Shown here: one piece after another, positions 33,858-43,012 of the stretch
Layout: the number at the start of each line of letters is the position of its first letter
Numbering within the stretch: position 1 is the first letter of the stretch
NCBI GenBank assembly: GCA_934631985.1
Contig: CAKTYE010000003.1
Span: 14,314-78,313 of the forward strand
Direction: 5' to 3'
Length of the DNA: 64,000 nucleotides
Origin: an uncultured Clostridia bacterium
GTDB taxonomy: Bacteria; Bacillota; Clostridia; Christensenellales; Aristaeellaceae
Program-made: the position numbers and the translations under genes
Notes under the pieces: model-generated
The model's input: only the letters and a program-made list of their open reading frames with translations
Databases searched by the model: none
What the model was told of the DNA's origin: nothing

Positions 33858-34550
33858 ATGTTCAACTGGTTGACTGGCGCACTGGCAGAGGAGGCTGGTG
33901 CTGCTGCCGAGGTGGAACCCGGCTTTTTCGAAAAGCTGGGTGAGCAGTTTGCGCAGTGGGGCGCAGCGGGGTGGATCACGGTCATTGCCATCGTGCTGCT
34001 GGCAGTAGTCATCGCGCTGACTGCGGGTACCCGGCAGAAGTGGTCTGCCAAGGTGCTGGCTTATGCCGCGTTGTCCGTCGCGCTGAGCTTTGTGCTGAGC
34101 TATATCAAGATCTTTGAAATGCCCCAGGGCGGCTCCGTGACCCTGGCAAGCATGCTGCCCCTGATGCTGTTCTCCGCCACCTACGGCGTTGGCCCCGGCC
34201 TGCTGGCAGGCATGGTGGACGGCCTGCTGCAATATCTGCAGGGCGGTTACTTCGTGCATCCCATCCAGTTCCTGCTGGACTATCCGCTGGCCTTCGCCAT
34301 GATCGGCATGGCGGGTCTGTACAAGCACTTCCCCAAGCAGTGGAGCAAGTGGAGCCTGTACCTGGCGATGGTCATTGCGGCCCTGTGCCGTGCCGCCGTT
34401 GCGACGCTGGCGGGTATCCTGTACTGGGATACCGCGCCCTGGGCCAGCCTGGTGTACAACGGCACCTATCTGGTACCCGATACGCTCATCTGCATCCTGC
34501 TGGCGATCCCGGTTGCGCCGCGCGTCATGGCATTGATGAAGAAGGGCTGA
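33858..34550 (+). CDS. thiT: Thiamine ECF transporter substrate-binding subunit ThiT
   Basis: This 230-residue membrane protein imports thiamine together with an ECF energizing module encoded elsewhere. The segment FEMPQGGSVTLASMLPLMLF, then YGVGPGLLAGMVDGLLQYLQ and HPIQFLLDYPLAFAMIGMAG are characteristic ThiT thiamine-site sequences. The usual protein has about 190 residues and six helices; here about 60 extra N-terminal residues include an acidic stretch and one more predicted helix (about 39-57). ATG 33858 follows AAAGGAGG. The TPP riboswitch upstream confirms the vitamin. Confidence 0.93.
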   Translation: MFNWLTGALAEEAGAAAEVEPGFFEKLGEQFAQWGAAGWITVIAIVLLAVVIALTAGTRQKWSAKVLAYAALSVALSFVLSYIKIFEMPQGGSVTLASMLPLMLFSATYGVGPGLLAGMVDGLLQYLQGGYFVHPIQFLLDYPLAFAMIGMAGLYKHFPKQWSKWSLYLAMVIAALCRAAVATLAGILYWDTAPWASLVYNGTYLVPDTLICILLAIPVAPRVMALMKKG

Positions 34551-34570
34551 CATTTCCAACAAGGAAAGTT

Positions 34571-34618
34571 AAGGTCTCCTGTCCGTATCGCAAGGATGCG
34601 GACAGGGGGCCTTTTTTG
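34571..34618 (+). terminator. Rho-independent terminator after thiT
   Basis: GGTCTCCTGTCCG pairs with CGGACAGGGGGCC (a few mismatches), followed by TTTTTT. Confidence 0.82.
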
Positions 34619-34794
34619 ATGACTGCGCCTCCCGCCCGGCAGGGGGTAGCGCTTTTTCCCCCGCGTGTGGTATACTCAGGCACATAAAAGCAAAGCCTGC
34701 TGGACGGGCCTGTGCCGCATAAAGGAAGCGGCGGCCCGGATGCAGACTTTTCCACAATGGATTCGTTGGATGTGCAGAAAAGGAGGAAAAGCTC

Positions 34795-35940
34795 ATGCGG
34801 AAAATGCTGGTTCTGCTGCTGTGCTGTTTACTCGCGCTGACCGCCTGCGCCGCAAGCCGCGCGGAGGTGTCGCTGGTTTCCATCAACGTAGGCAAGGCCG
34901 ACTGTCATCTACTCTATGTGGACGATCAGGTGTATATGGTGGACACAGGCGCTGCGCAAAGCTGGGGCATGGTTTCCCGGACGCTGAAATGCCTGAATGT
35001 GACGCGCCTGAACGGTGTGATCCTCACCCACACGGACAAGGATCACGCAGGCGGCATCCTGGCGCTGGCTTCCTCTGACCTGCCGGTGGATGGCTGGTAC
35101 AGTGCTGCCTATTTTACGGATGTGAAGGAAAAGAAGCACCCCGCCGTGAAGGCTGCCGCGCTGCGGGATACCACGGTGCAGTGGCTTCAGGCAGGCGACA
35201 GCATCCCCGCCGGGGACGTTACGCTTCAGGTGCTTGCTCCCGCTTATCTGGATGAGGACAACGAGAACAACAACTCGGTGGTGCTGTATCTGCAATGCGC
35301 TGCGGGCAGCATGCTGCTGATGGGGGATGCCGAAAAGGAAAGTGAAGCGGCGCTGCTGGCAGAAAACCGTGTCGGCCCGGTTTCTGTGCTGAAGGTGGGG
35401 CATCACGGCGAGGGGGATGCCTCCAGCAAGGATTTTCTGCGCGTAGTGCGCCCGCAGGTGGCGGTCATCTCCACCAACACAGCAGAGGAGCCTGACACCC
35501 CCGCAGCGAAGGTGCTTCGCCGCCTGGAGGAGCTTGGGAGTCAGGTGGTGCAAACGCAAACCGCAGGCGACGCCGTGCGCGTGACGCTGACGGGCGACGT
35601 TCTCAAGGTGGAGCCCCTGACCTTCAGCCTGCCTGCGCAAACAGCTCAGGTGGTGCTGGCGGATAAAAGCATCGCGCAGGATGCTGTAACACTGCGCAAC
35701 GATGGCGACACGATTGCCGATCTGTCCGGGTGGTATCTGTTCAGCGAAAAGGGCAAGGAGCTTTTTGTGTTCCCCCAGGGGGCGGCGCTGGCTCCCGGGG
35801 CCAGCTGCACGGTGGTCACCCTTTCCACGGAAAGCGCAGGCGATTATCTGTGGCAGGAGGAGCGCGTGTGGCATGAAACGAAGCCCGATACTGCCGTTCT
35901 CTGCGATGTATACGGTCGGGAGGTCAGCCGTTTGGACTGA
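34795..35940 (+). CDS. Lipoprotein: ComEC-like metallo-beta-lactamase domain plus lamin-tail domain
   Basis: This 381-residue exported protein has a lipobox LTA-Cys18, so it should be lipid-anchored outside the cell. The metallo-beta-lactamase domain (about 25-275) resembles the extracellular domain of ComEC: VSINVGKADCHLLY, MVDTGAA, ILTHTDKDHAGGI (HxDxDHxG metal site), LLMGDAEKESE and LKVGHHGEGDASS. A C-terminal lamin-tail-like beta domain (about 295-370) shows LRNDGDTIADLSGWYLF and GAALAPGASCTVV. ComEC-like domains degrade or process extracellular DNA; a hydrolase acting on DNA or another phosphoester at the cell surface is likely, but substrate is unproven. AGGAGG precedes ATG 34795. Confidence 0.83.
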   Translation: MRKMLVLLLCCLLALTACAASRAEVSLVSINVGKADCHLLYVDDQVYMVDTGAAQSWGMVSRTLKCLNVTRLNGVILTHTDKDHAGGILALASSDLPVDGWYSAAYFTDVKEKKHPAVKAAALRDTTVQWLQAGDSIPAGDVTLQVLAPAYLDEDNENNNSVVLYLQCAAGSMLLMGDAEKESEAALLAENRVGPVSVLKVGHHGEGDASSKDFLRVVRPQVAVISTNTAEEPDTPAAKVLRRLEELGSQVVQTQTAGDAVRVTLTGDVLKVEPLTFSLPAQTAQVVLADKSIAQDAVTLRNDGDTIADLSGWYLFSEKGKELFVFPQGAALAPGASCTVVTLSTESAGDYLWQEERVWHETKPDTAVLCDVYGREVSRLD

Positions 35941-35946
35941 CCTCCC
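35918..35946 (+). terminator. Hairpin overlapping the end of the metallo-beta-lactamase gene
   Basis: GGGAGGTCAG-CCGTTTGGA-CTGACCTCCC, a perfect 10-bp stem, contains the stop codon; the T-run is about 20 bases further on, so it is a weak or unusual terminator. Confidence 0.5.
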
Positions 35947-35998
35947 CCATGCAGACGCGCCCCGATGCTTTTTTTCGTTCTTTTTTCTGTATAACCCC

Positions 35999-36027
35999 TT
36001 GACGAATAAAAAGGTTGCGCCTATACT
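35999..36027 (+). promoter_or_regulatory. Promoter of pyrG
   Basis: TTGACG (35999-36004), 17 bases, TATACT (36022-36027); the leader is about 65 bases. No GGGC-run attenuator like that of Bacillus subtilis pyrG is visible at the transcript start. Confidence 0.7.
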
Positions 36028-36098
36028 GAAGCGTCATGTTTTTTGAAGCGTACCCGATGCTTTGCAGCGGGGTAAACGGGCGAAAGGGGTTAAACAAG

Positions 36099-37706
36099 GT
36101 GAATACTAAGTTCATTTTTGTCACCGGCGGCGTGGTTTCTTCGTTGGGCAAGGGCATCACGGCGGCGTCTCTGGGACGGCTGCTGAAGTGCCGCGGCCTG
36201 CGCGTTTCCATTCAGAAATTCGATCCCTACATCAACGTGGACCCCGGAACCATGAACCCCTATCAGCACGGCGAGGTCTTTGTCACCGACGACGGTGCAG
36301 AAACCGACCTCGACCTGGGCCACTATGAGCGTTTCATCGACGAGAGCCTTACCCAGTCCGCCAACGTGACCAGCGGACGGGTCTACAAGACCGTCATTGA
36401 CCGGGAGCGCCGGGGCGAGTACTTGGGCGCGACCATTCAGGTCATTCCCCACATCACCAACGAGATCAAGCGGAACATCCTGGCGGTATCCCGCACGCAG
36501 AATCCCCCGGATGTGGTCATCACCGAGATCGGCGGCACGGTGGGCGATATTGAAAGCCAGCCCTTCCTGGAGGCTATTCGGCAGATGCGCGCCGAGGTAG
36601 GCTATGAAAACAGCCTGTATATTCATGTGACGCTGGTTCCCTATCTGCGGGCGGCGGGCGAACTGAAGACCAAGCCCACCCAGCACAGCGTGAAGGAGCT
36701 GGGCGGCATCGGCATTTCCCCCGACATTCTGGTCTGCCGCAGCGAGCATGAGATCCCCCACGACATGCGTGCGAAGATCGGCCTGTTCTGCAATCTGCCC
36801 ACCGAGCGCGTGATCCAGAACCTGAACGCCCGCACCATTTACGAGGTACCGCTGCTGCTGCACAAGGAAGGTCTGGACGAGCTGGTCTGCAAGCTGCTGG
36901 GCATTGAAGGCACCACCTGCAACCTGACCGAGTGGCGCGCCATGGTGGAGCGTCAGCTGACCCCCACCCGGGAGACCACCATCGGTCTGGTAGGCAAATA
37001 TGTGGAGTTGCCCGACGCTTACCTGAGCATTGTGGAGGCCCTGACCCACGGCGGCATTGCGCACCACGCCAAGGTGAACATCAAGTGGATCCCCGCCGAG
37101 GATGTGACGCAGGAGAACGTGGAGGAATATCTGGGCGACTGCGATGGCGTGCTGGTGCCCGGCGGCTTTGGCTCCCGCGGCCTGGAGGGCAAGATGACGG
37201 CTGTGCAGTATGCCCGCGAGAAGAAGGTGCCTTTCCTGGGCATTTGCCTGGGCATGCAGATGGCGGTCATCGAGTTTGCCCGCCATGTGCTTGATCTGCG
37301 CGATGCAAACACCACGGAGATGGACCCCAACACCACTTACCCCGTGATCGACCTGATGAAGGATCAGAACCTGGAGAATCTGGGCCACACCATGCGCCTG
37401 GGCAAGTACCACTGCTCGCTGATCCCCGGCACGTTCAGCCACAAGGCCTACGGCGAGACGGAGATTGAGGAGCGCCACCGTCACCGCTATGAGTTCAACA
37501 ATGATTATCTGGAGCGCTTTGTGGCAGGCGGCATGCGCATTGCAGGCAAGAACCCCGAGCGCAATCTGGTGGAGATCGTAGAAATTCCCGATCATCCGTG
37601 GTTTGTGGCAGTGCAGTTCCACCCGGAACTGAAGAGCCGCCCGAACCGTCCGCATCCGCTGTTCCGCGATTTTGTGGGCGCAGCACTGGCGCATGAAGGA
37701 AAGTAA
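36099..37706 (+). CDS. pyrG: CTP synthase
   Basis: This 535-residue enzyme makes CTP from UTP with ATP and glutamine. The synthetase domain (about 1-270) begins KFIFVTGGVVSSLGKGITAA and has GGTVGDIES and DPYINVDPGTMNP; the glutamine amidotransferase domain (about 295-535) has GICLGMQMAVIEF with the nucleophile Cys and a C-terminal VQFHPE with the His-Glu pair. Length is standard. GTG 36099 is chosen because AAAGGGG precedes it and it gives the family N-terminus; the longer ATG version has no homology-like sequence. Confidence 0.96.
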   Translation: MNTKFIFVTGGVVSSLGKGITAASLGRLLKCRGLRVSIQKFDPYINVDPGTMNPYQHGEVFVTDDGAETDLDLGHYERFIDESLTQSANVTSGRVYKTVIDRERRGEYLGATIQVIPHITNEIKRNILAVSRTQNPPDVVITEIGGTVGDIESQPFLEAIRQMRAEVGYENSLYIHVTLVPYLRAAGELKTKPTQHSVKELGGIGISPDILVCRSEHEIPHDMRAKIGLFCNLPTERVIQNLNARTIYEVPLLLHKEGLDELVCKLLGIEGTTCNLTEWRAMVERQLTPTRETTIGLVGKYVELPDAYLSIVEALTHGGIAHHAKVNIKWIPAEDVTQENVEEYLGDCDGVLVPGGFGSRGLEGKMTAVQYAREKKVPFLGICLGMQMAVIEFARHVLDLRDANTTEMDPNTTYPVIDLMKDQNLENLGHTMRLGKYHCSLIPGTFSHKAYGETEIEERHRHRYEFNNDYLERFVAGGMRIAGKNPERNLVEIVEIPDHPWFVAVQFHPELKSRPNRPHPLFRDFVGAALAHEGK

Positions 37707-37718
37707 GGAAAAATATTT

Positions 37719-37767
37719 GAAAGCCCCCATGGGCTGCAGCTTGGGTGCAGACTGTGGGGGCTTTTTG
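37719..37767 (+). terminator. Rho-independent terminator after pyrG
   Basis: AAAGCCCCCA pairs with TGGGGGCTTT (inner GCTGCAG/CTGCAG-like pairing), followed by TTTT. Confidence 0.88.
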
Positions 37768-37811
37768 CTATACAATTTTGAGACATGTAAATTTTAGATG
37801 GCGCGAGCGCC

Positions 37812-39317
37812 TTAACTTCTTTGCTCCTCCCACAGCCCGCGCAGCGCCTCCACAACATCCCGCGCAGTCGCAGCCGTAGGGCCGCAGACCGCTTCAGCCT
37901 TTTGCCCTGCACATCCATGCAGGTAAACGCCTAACTGCATCAGCGTCAGGGGTTCCACATCCAGACGCTTTTGCTGTGCAAACAGTGCCGCCAGCATGCC
38001 CGTCAGTACATCTCCGCTGCCGCCCTGGGCCAGTGCGGGAGAGCCGGTGATGTTCGCGGCAAGGTGCTGCCCATCAGTCATCAGAGTTGTTGTGCCTTTC
38101 AGGAGCGCCGCACCGCCCAGCTTCCTTTGCAGCGCTGTGAGGGCTTCCAAGGGCTTTGCCGTTACCTGGGCTATGGACCAGCCCAGCAGGCGTGCAGCCT
38201 CGCCGGGGTGCGGTGTAAGAATACTTTGCGGACTCGCGGCGGACAAATGCTCGCGGGCCAGAAGGTTCAGCGCATCTGCGTCCCAGATGACCGGGCAGGC
38301 GGCGTTCAGCAGAACGCGAAGCAGGGGCAGCACGTCCGCCTGCTGTCCAAGGCCGCAGCCCACAGCGGCGGCGTCCGCTGCCTGCATCGCCTGCATCAGA
38401 CGCTCGGGTGCTTCTGCGGTTAGGATACCATTCCTTTCGGGCAGCGGGATGCACGTTGCGCAGGGAACAAGCACCTGCATGATCGGCACAAGATGCTCCC
38501 GGCAGGCGATCTGCGTCAGCCCCGCGCCCATGCGCATGCAGGCCTCTGCACACAGCGCTGCTGCGCCTGCCATGCCCTCGCTGCCCACTACCAACACCAC
38601 GCGCCCAAAGGTTCCCTTATGGCTCAGTCGCGGACGGGGAACACACAGCCTTGCGGCATCCGCTGCCGTCAGGATGCGCATACCTTGGACGCTCCCCCAT
38701 GCCGTTGGAATGCCGATAGATGCAACGGTGAGCCTGCCTGTATAGGCGGGGCCTTCTCCCAGCACAAGCCCCTGCTTCACCCGATGGAAGGTCACCGTTT
38801 CTGTGGCGTGAAGGGCCAACGCCGTTTCTCCCGTCGTACCGTTCAATCCCGAAGGAATATCCACCGCCACCAGCGGCAAGCCGCTGGTATTGCACAGGTG
38901 CGCCAGTGCTTCCGCCGCGCCCGACAGCGGACGAGTCAGGCCCGTACCAAACAACGCATCCACCACACAGCCGCAGCCCTCCGGAAGTTTTTCGCAGGGC
39001 AACATGGGCGTAACACCCTGCATGCACAGCAGGGTGCGGTTCATCTGTGCGTCCGGGGTCACGGGCGCATCCAGCTCCCACACGAGGGCTTCGCCGCCGC
39101 CCATGCGCCACAGCCGTGCCGCCGCATAGCCATCGCCGCCATTGTTGCCGGGACCGCACAGGAACAGCACCCGGACTGTGCGTGGAACGCAGCGCTCCAC
39201 GGCCTCCACCACGGCGTGCGCCGCCATTTCCATCAGGACGGCACCGGGAACGCCGGTCTGCGCCATGAAGTTCTGCTCCAGCGCTTTCATTTCAGCAGGC
39301 AATATCGTTTCCCGCAT
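37812..39317 (-). CDS. nnr: Bifunctional NAD(P)H-hydrate epimerase / ADP-dependent dehydratase
   Basis: This 501-residue enzyme repairs hydrated NAD(P)H. The N-terminal YjeF epimerase domain (about 1-205) has VLFLCGPGNNGGDGYAAARL and VDALFGTGL. The C-terminal ribokinase-like dehydratase domain (about 215-500) has HKGTFGRVVLVVGSEGMAGA, ILTPHPGEAARL and GGSGDVLTGMLAAL (phosphate/ADP site). Both domains look complete. It follows acpS by 30 bases, the usual acpS-nnr neighbourhood, and birA lies upstream, so the three form one operon. Confidence 0.95.
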   Translation of the reverse strand: MRETILPAEMKALEQNFMAQTGVPGAVLMEMAAHAVVEAVERCVPRTVRVLFLCGPGNNGGDGYAAARLWRMGGGEALVWELDAPVTPDAQMNRTLLCMQGVTPMLPCEKLPEGCGCVVDALFGTGLTRPLSGAAEALAHLCNTSGLPLVAVDIPSGLNGTTGETALALHATETVTFHRVKQGLVLGEGPAYTGRLTVASIGIPTAWGSVQGMRILTAADAARLCVPRPRLSHKGTFGRVVLVVGSEGMAGAAALCAEACMRMGAGLTQIACREHLVPIMQVLVPCATCIPLPERNGILTAEAPERLMQAMQAADAAAVGCGLGQQADVLPLLRVLLNAACPVIWDADALNLLAREHLSAASPQSILTPHPGEAARLLGWSIAQVTAKPLEALTALQRKLGGAALLKGTTTLMTDGQHLAANITGSPALAQGGSGDVLTGMLAALFAQQKRLDVEPLTLMQLGVYLHGCAGQKAEAVCGPTAATARDVVEALRGLWEEQRS

Positions 39318-39347
39318 ATGCTTTCCCCCTGACGCTTTCTGCTTGCC

Positions 39348-39713
39348 TTACAACCAGACGACCACGGCCGCCGCCATGCCGGCCTCATGGGTGATGGACA
39401 CCATCAGCTGCCCGCCGCCCCTGTCCGCCAGCGTCTGCGCGGCCCTGCCATGCAGCGTAATCTGCGGCTGGCGCGTTTCCGTGTGCGTGATCTCAATCTC
39501 CTGCATGGGCAGGGACAGCCCCGTTCCCAGTGCCTTCAGCACAGCCTCCTTCGCGGCGAACATCCCTGCAAGGGTCTGCGCCGCGCCTGCTTCCCGGCTG
39601 CGGATATAGGCGACCTCTGCTTCGGTGAAATACCGTGCCAGAAAGCGTCCATCCTGCTCAAGCGGCTCCATCCGTGCAATTTCACACAGGTCCAGCCCCA
39701 AGCCCTTACACAT
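39348..39713 (-). CDS. acpS: Holo-[acyl-carrier-protein] synthase
   Basis: This 121-residue enzyme transfers 4'-phosphopantetheine from CoA to acyl carrier protein. It opens GLGLDLCEIARME (Mg-binding Asp) and has MFAAKEAVLKALG (Glu-Lys) and ITHEAGMAAAVVV at the end. ATG 39713 gives the standard length; its start overlaps the birA stop by 8 bases, so translation is probably coupled. Longer readings add a Cys-rich tail without support. Confidence 0.93.
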   Translation of the reverse strand: MCKGLGLDLCEIARMEPLEQDGRFLARYFTEAEVAYIRSREAGAAQTLAGMFAAKEAVLKALGTGLSLPMQEIEITHTETRQPQITLHGRAAQTLADRGGGQLMVSITHEAGMAAAVVVWL

Positions 39714-40674
39714 AGCCCATGACCCCGCGCACGGACACATCTCCGGACAGCACCCGGTGCAGCACGCCGTCATTCGTGCGAACCATCAGCGCGCCGGTGT
39801 CATCCAGCGCTTCCGCCTGTCCCGTCAGGTTCACGCTGCCAATGACCTGCACACGGCTGCCAAGGGTGCAGCTTCGCGCGGCATACTGCGCCGCCAGCGC
39901 CGCAAAGCCCTGCTGCTCCAGCGTATCCAGCAGCGGCTCCAGCGCCGCCAGATAGCGCACCAGCAGCTTTCGGCGGAAGGGCGCCCTGCCTGCCGCCTCC
40001 TCCAGGGAAATGGCCTTTTCCGCCAGCTCCGGGGGATACGCCATGGGATGCAGGTTGATGCCCGTTCCCACCACCACATATTCCACGGTGTCCGGGTCCG
40101 CCGCCATTTCCGTCAGGATGCCGCAGCACTTTTTGCCGCACAGCACCAGATCGTTGGGCCACTTGATGCGCACCTGGGTACCGCACAGCTCGTCAATAGC
40201 CTGAGCCAGCGCCATGGCGGTGCACAGGGTGATAAAGGGCGCATCCTGCGGCTTCAGCTGGGGCCGCAGCAGCACGGAGCACCACAGCCCCTCCCCCGCC
40301 GGAGAGGTCCACAAGCGGCCCAGGCGGCCCTTTCCCGCCGTTTGCAGGTCGCACAGGCACAGACTGCCGTGGGGCGCACCCTGCGCCGCCAGCTCCTTCA
40401 GCACGGTGTTGGTGCTGGTCAGCTCATGCTCATAGCAGACCGTTCCCCGGCCCAGTGCGCGGGTGGTCAGCGCCCCCTGCCACAGCACCGGCGACAGCCC
40501 GTCCCCCGGCAGCAGGCGATAGCCGCGCTTGCCCGCGCTTTCAATTTGATAGCCCTGGCTGCGCAGCGTCTCCATGCGCTTCCACACCGCCGCCCGGCTG
40601 ATGCCCAGCTCCGCGCTGATCTTCTCGCCGGAAACATACTCCCCCGAGGCCAAGATTTCCAGAATATCCCGCAT
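39706..40674 (-). CDS. birA: Bifunctional biotin--[acetyl-CoA-carboxylase] ligase / biotin repressor
   Basis: This 322-residue protein has an N-terminal winged helix (about 1-60; SGEKISAELGISRAAVWKRM), so it can also act as a transcriptional repressor. The ligase domain has TSTNTVLKELA, the biotinyl-AMP loop AGKGRLGRLWTSP, RIKWPNDLVLCGKK, VVVGTGINLH and a C-terminal SH3-like part (about 270-322). ATG 40674 gives the family N-terminus MRDILEIL. It heads the birA-acpS-nnr operon and is divergent from the MoxR-type gene. No biotin operator was identified in the 240-base gap. Confidence 0.94.
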   Translation of the reverse strand: MRDILEILASGEYVSGEKISAELGISRAAVWKRMETLRSQGYQIESAGKRGYRLLPGDGLSPVLWQGALTTRALGRGTVCYEHELTSTNTVLKELAAQGAPHGSLCLCDLQTAGKGRLGRLWTSPAGEGLWCSVLLRPQLKPQDAPFITLCTAMALAQAIDELCGTQVRIKWPNDLVLCGKKCCGILTEMAADPDTVEYVVVGTGINLHPMAYPPELAEKAISLEEAAGRAPFRRKLLVRYLAALEPLLDTLEQQGFAALAAQYAARSCTLGSRVQVIGSVNLTGQAEALDDTGALMVRTNDGVLHRVLSGDVSVRGVMGYV

Positions 40675-40801
40675 AGGCGCCTCTCTTATTGCAAAATTGT
40701 TACAAATGTGATACGATATGATTTGTGCTTTTCGGAAGCGCAAATCTTTCATGCAAGGCTATTGTAAGCCTCCATTGCTTTTTTGGCAAGAGCGCCCTGC
40801 C

Positions 40802-40830
40802 TTGAAAATGTTTCGCAAATTGGGTATACT
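40802..40830 (+). promoter_or_regulatory. Promoter of the MoxR operon
   Basis: TTGAAA (40802-40807), 17 bases, TATACT (40825-40830), about 80 bases before the MoxR-type gene. Confidence 0.75.
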
Positions 40831-40913
40831 TAAAACAGCGCCGCCGCATAGCGCGCTGTTTCCCTCCATCAACCACCGCAGGCGGGAACGCCCCGCGAAA
40901 GGAGTCAGGATAC

Positions 40914-41855
40914 ATGCAGCCCAGACAGATTATCAACGCCTTGCAGCAGAACATTGCCAAGGTCATCGTCGGCAAGGAGGAGGCCATCGAGTATGCGCTG
41001 ATCGCCCTGCTGTGCAAGGGACACGTATTGATCGAGGACGTTCCCGGCGTGGGCAAAACGACCCTTGCCAGCGCACTGGCGAAGTCTCTGGACTGTTCCT
41101 TCAAGCGCATCCAGTTTACCCCCGACCTGATGCCCTCGGACGTGACGGGCTTCACACTGGTGAATTTCAAGACGGGCGAGATGGAATACAAGCCCGGCGC
41201 AGTGATGAGCCAGGTGGTGCTGGCGGACGAAATCAACCGTACCAGCCCCAAGACTCAGGCCAGTCTGCTGGAGGTCATGGAGGAATATCAGGTGACGGTG
41301 GACGGCGTAACCCATCCGCTGCCCCAGCCCTTCATTGTGCTGGCGACGCAGAACCCCGGGGAATTTGTGGGTACCTATCCCCTGCCCGAGGCGCAGATGG
41401 ACCGCTTCTTCCTGCGCATTTCCATCGGTTATCCTACCATTGAGCAGGAGATGGATGTGCTGGAGCGCTACAGCGGTCAGGTGAAGCCCATGGCGACGCT
41501 GACCCCGGTCTGCTCCGCGCAGGACATTATTGACCTGCAGCAGATGGTCACCACCATTTACTGCGCCCCGGAGGTGCGGGCCTATGTGGCGCAGCTTGCC
41601 GCCGCCACCCGTCAGGATCCGGCGCTGCAGTTGGGCGCCTCCACCCGTGCGGCGATTGCGCTGATTCACGGCGCGCAGGCCTGCGCGCTGCTGGACGGGC
41701 GTGATTTCACCCTGCCGGAAGATGTGCAGCACATGCTGCTGCCGGTGTTCTCTCACCGCCTGCTGCCCAACCCGGAGGCCCGCATGAAGGGCGTCACCGC
41801 CGAGCAGGTATTGATGAACATTCTGCAAAACGTGGCGGTGCCGCTGAAAGTATGA
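40914..41855 (+). CDS. MoxR-family AAA+ ATPase
   Basis: This 313-residue cytoplasmic ATPase has Walker A EDVPGVGKTTLASALAKSL, Walker B VVLADEINRTSPKTQ, sensor 1 IVLATQNPGEFVGTYPLPEA and the C-terminal lid. MoxR proteins act as chaperones for assembly or metal insertion of partners with VWA-like domains. The DUF58 gene overlaps its stop by 4 bases, and a transglutaminase gene follows; this triad is widespread and linked to envelope or stress functions. AAAGGAG precedes ATG 40914. Confidence 0.93.
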   Translation: MQPRQIINALQQNIAKVIVGKEEAIEYALIALLCKGHVLIEDVPGVGKTTLASALAKSLDCSFKRIQFTPDLMPSDVTGFTLVNFKTGEMEYKPGAVMSQVVLADEINRTSPKTQASLLEVMEEYQVTVDGVTHPLPQPFIVLATQNPGEFVGTYPLPEAQMDRFFLRISIGYPTIEQEMDVLERYSGQVKPMATLTPVCSAQDIIDLQQMVTTIYCAPEVRAYVAQLAAATRQDPALQLGASTRAAIALIHGAQACALLDGRDFTLPEDVQHMLLPVFSHRLLPNPEARMKGVTAEQVLMNILQNVAVPLKV

Positions 41856-43003
41856 AATGTCATGTAACGGCGCTGCTGGTGTCGCTCTTCGCGCTCCTGC
41901 TGGCGGCGCTCTCCACGGGAAGTCCCATCTTCCTGCTGGCGGCGATCCTGCTTTTGCTGATGCTCATCTACAGCCTTACCAGCGTGCTTTGGGCAGCGCG
42001 GACGGTAAAGCTGCACACGCTGCTCAGCGGGCAGAACGTGCAGCGCGGGCAGAGTGTGACGCTGACGGTGCAATTGCAGTGCGCCTGTCCCCTGCCCATT
42101 GCGCCGGTGCTGTTGGAGCTTGCCGCCACCCCGGAGACCCCTGAAACGCAGCTGCGTATGACGAACCTGCATGGGCAGGGGCAGACGGTGACGCTGCCCT
42201 TTCACGCGGTGCATGTAGGGGTGACCTCGCCGGGGGTCAAGCGGTACGTCATTGAGGACTTATTCGGCCTATTCTCCGTGGCCCGGGAGCCGGGCGCGGA
42301 GTCCCGGGAGCTGCTGGTGCTGCCCATGCCCTTTGAGGTGGACGACCTGAAGTTTGCCCCCGGCGACGCAGGCTCCGAGGCCATGCACAAGGCCACGGAG
42401 GACATCAGCGCACCGGCGGATGTACGGCCCTATCAGCCCGGCGATCCGCTGAAGAAGATCCACTGGAAGCTATCTCTGCGCAAGAATGAGCTGATGGTGC
42501 GGCGCTTTGAGGAGCCTGTGCTGCCTGATGCGCTGGTTTTGATGGACTGCTCTGCGCCGCCGACCTGGGGGCATCCCGAGGCGGAAGCGGACATTCGCGA
42601 CACGCTGTTGGAGACGGCTGCGTCCGTGGTGGCGCACCAAATGCGTCATGATGGCAGTGTGCGTCTGCCCCTGCAGGGAAATCACCCGTTAGAATTTGAG
42701 AAGGCCATGGGTTTGCCCACGCTGTTTGAGGAGCTGGCCCGTCTGGACTTTTCCGAGACGGATCGCTTTGAGCGGGTGCTGATCTTAGAGACCCGCCGCA
42801 TGCGCAAGACGGGCTGCACAGTCATTATCACGGCCCGCCTGAACGGCGCCATTGTTGACGCGATCATCCGCATGCGCCGGATGGGTCCCTATGTCCGTCT
42901 CTATCTGGTGACCTTCACCCCTAACGACCCGCGCGTACTGCCCATGATCAGCAAGCTGCAGCAGGCCACCGTAGAGGTATGCTACGTTACGCCGCAGGGG
43001 TAA
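41852..43003 (+). CDS. DUF58-domain membrane protein
   Basis: This 383-residue protein has two N-terminal membrane helices (about 4-20 and 25-45), then an extracytoplasmic or cytoplasmic beta part, and the DUF58 core (about 190-260) with DVRPYQPGDPLKKIHWKLSL and NELMVRRFEEP. The region after it (VLMDCSAPP) resembles a von Willebrand A-like fold. It is the expected partner of the MoxR ATPase, with which it overlaps by 4 bases. Precise function is unknown. Confidence 0.9.
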   Translation: MKCHVTALLVSLFALLLAALSTGSPIFLLAAILLLLMLIYSLTSVLWAARTVKLHTLLSGQNVQRGQSVTLTVQLQCACPLPIAPVLLELAATPETPETQLRMTNLHGQGQTVTLPFHAVHVGVTSPGVKRYVIEDLFGLFSVAREPGAESRELLVLPMPFEVDDLKFAPGDAGSEAMHKATEDISAPADVRPYQPGDPLKKIHWKLSLRKNELMVRRFEEPVLPDALVLMDCSAPPTWGHPEAEADIRDTLLETAASVVAHQMRHDGSVRLPLQGNHPLEFEKAMGLPTLFEELARLDFSETDRFERVLILETRRMRKTGCTVIITARLNGAIVDAIIRMRRMGPYVRLYLVTFTPNDPRVLPMISKLQQATVEVCYVTPQG

Positions 43004-43012
43004 TGGGCGTAA

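Noticed and set aside
36090..37775. 561-codon open frame opposite pyrG
   Set aside because: It is complementary to a complete, unambiguous CTP synthase gene and runs into its terminator.
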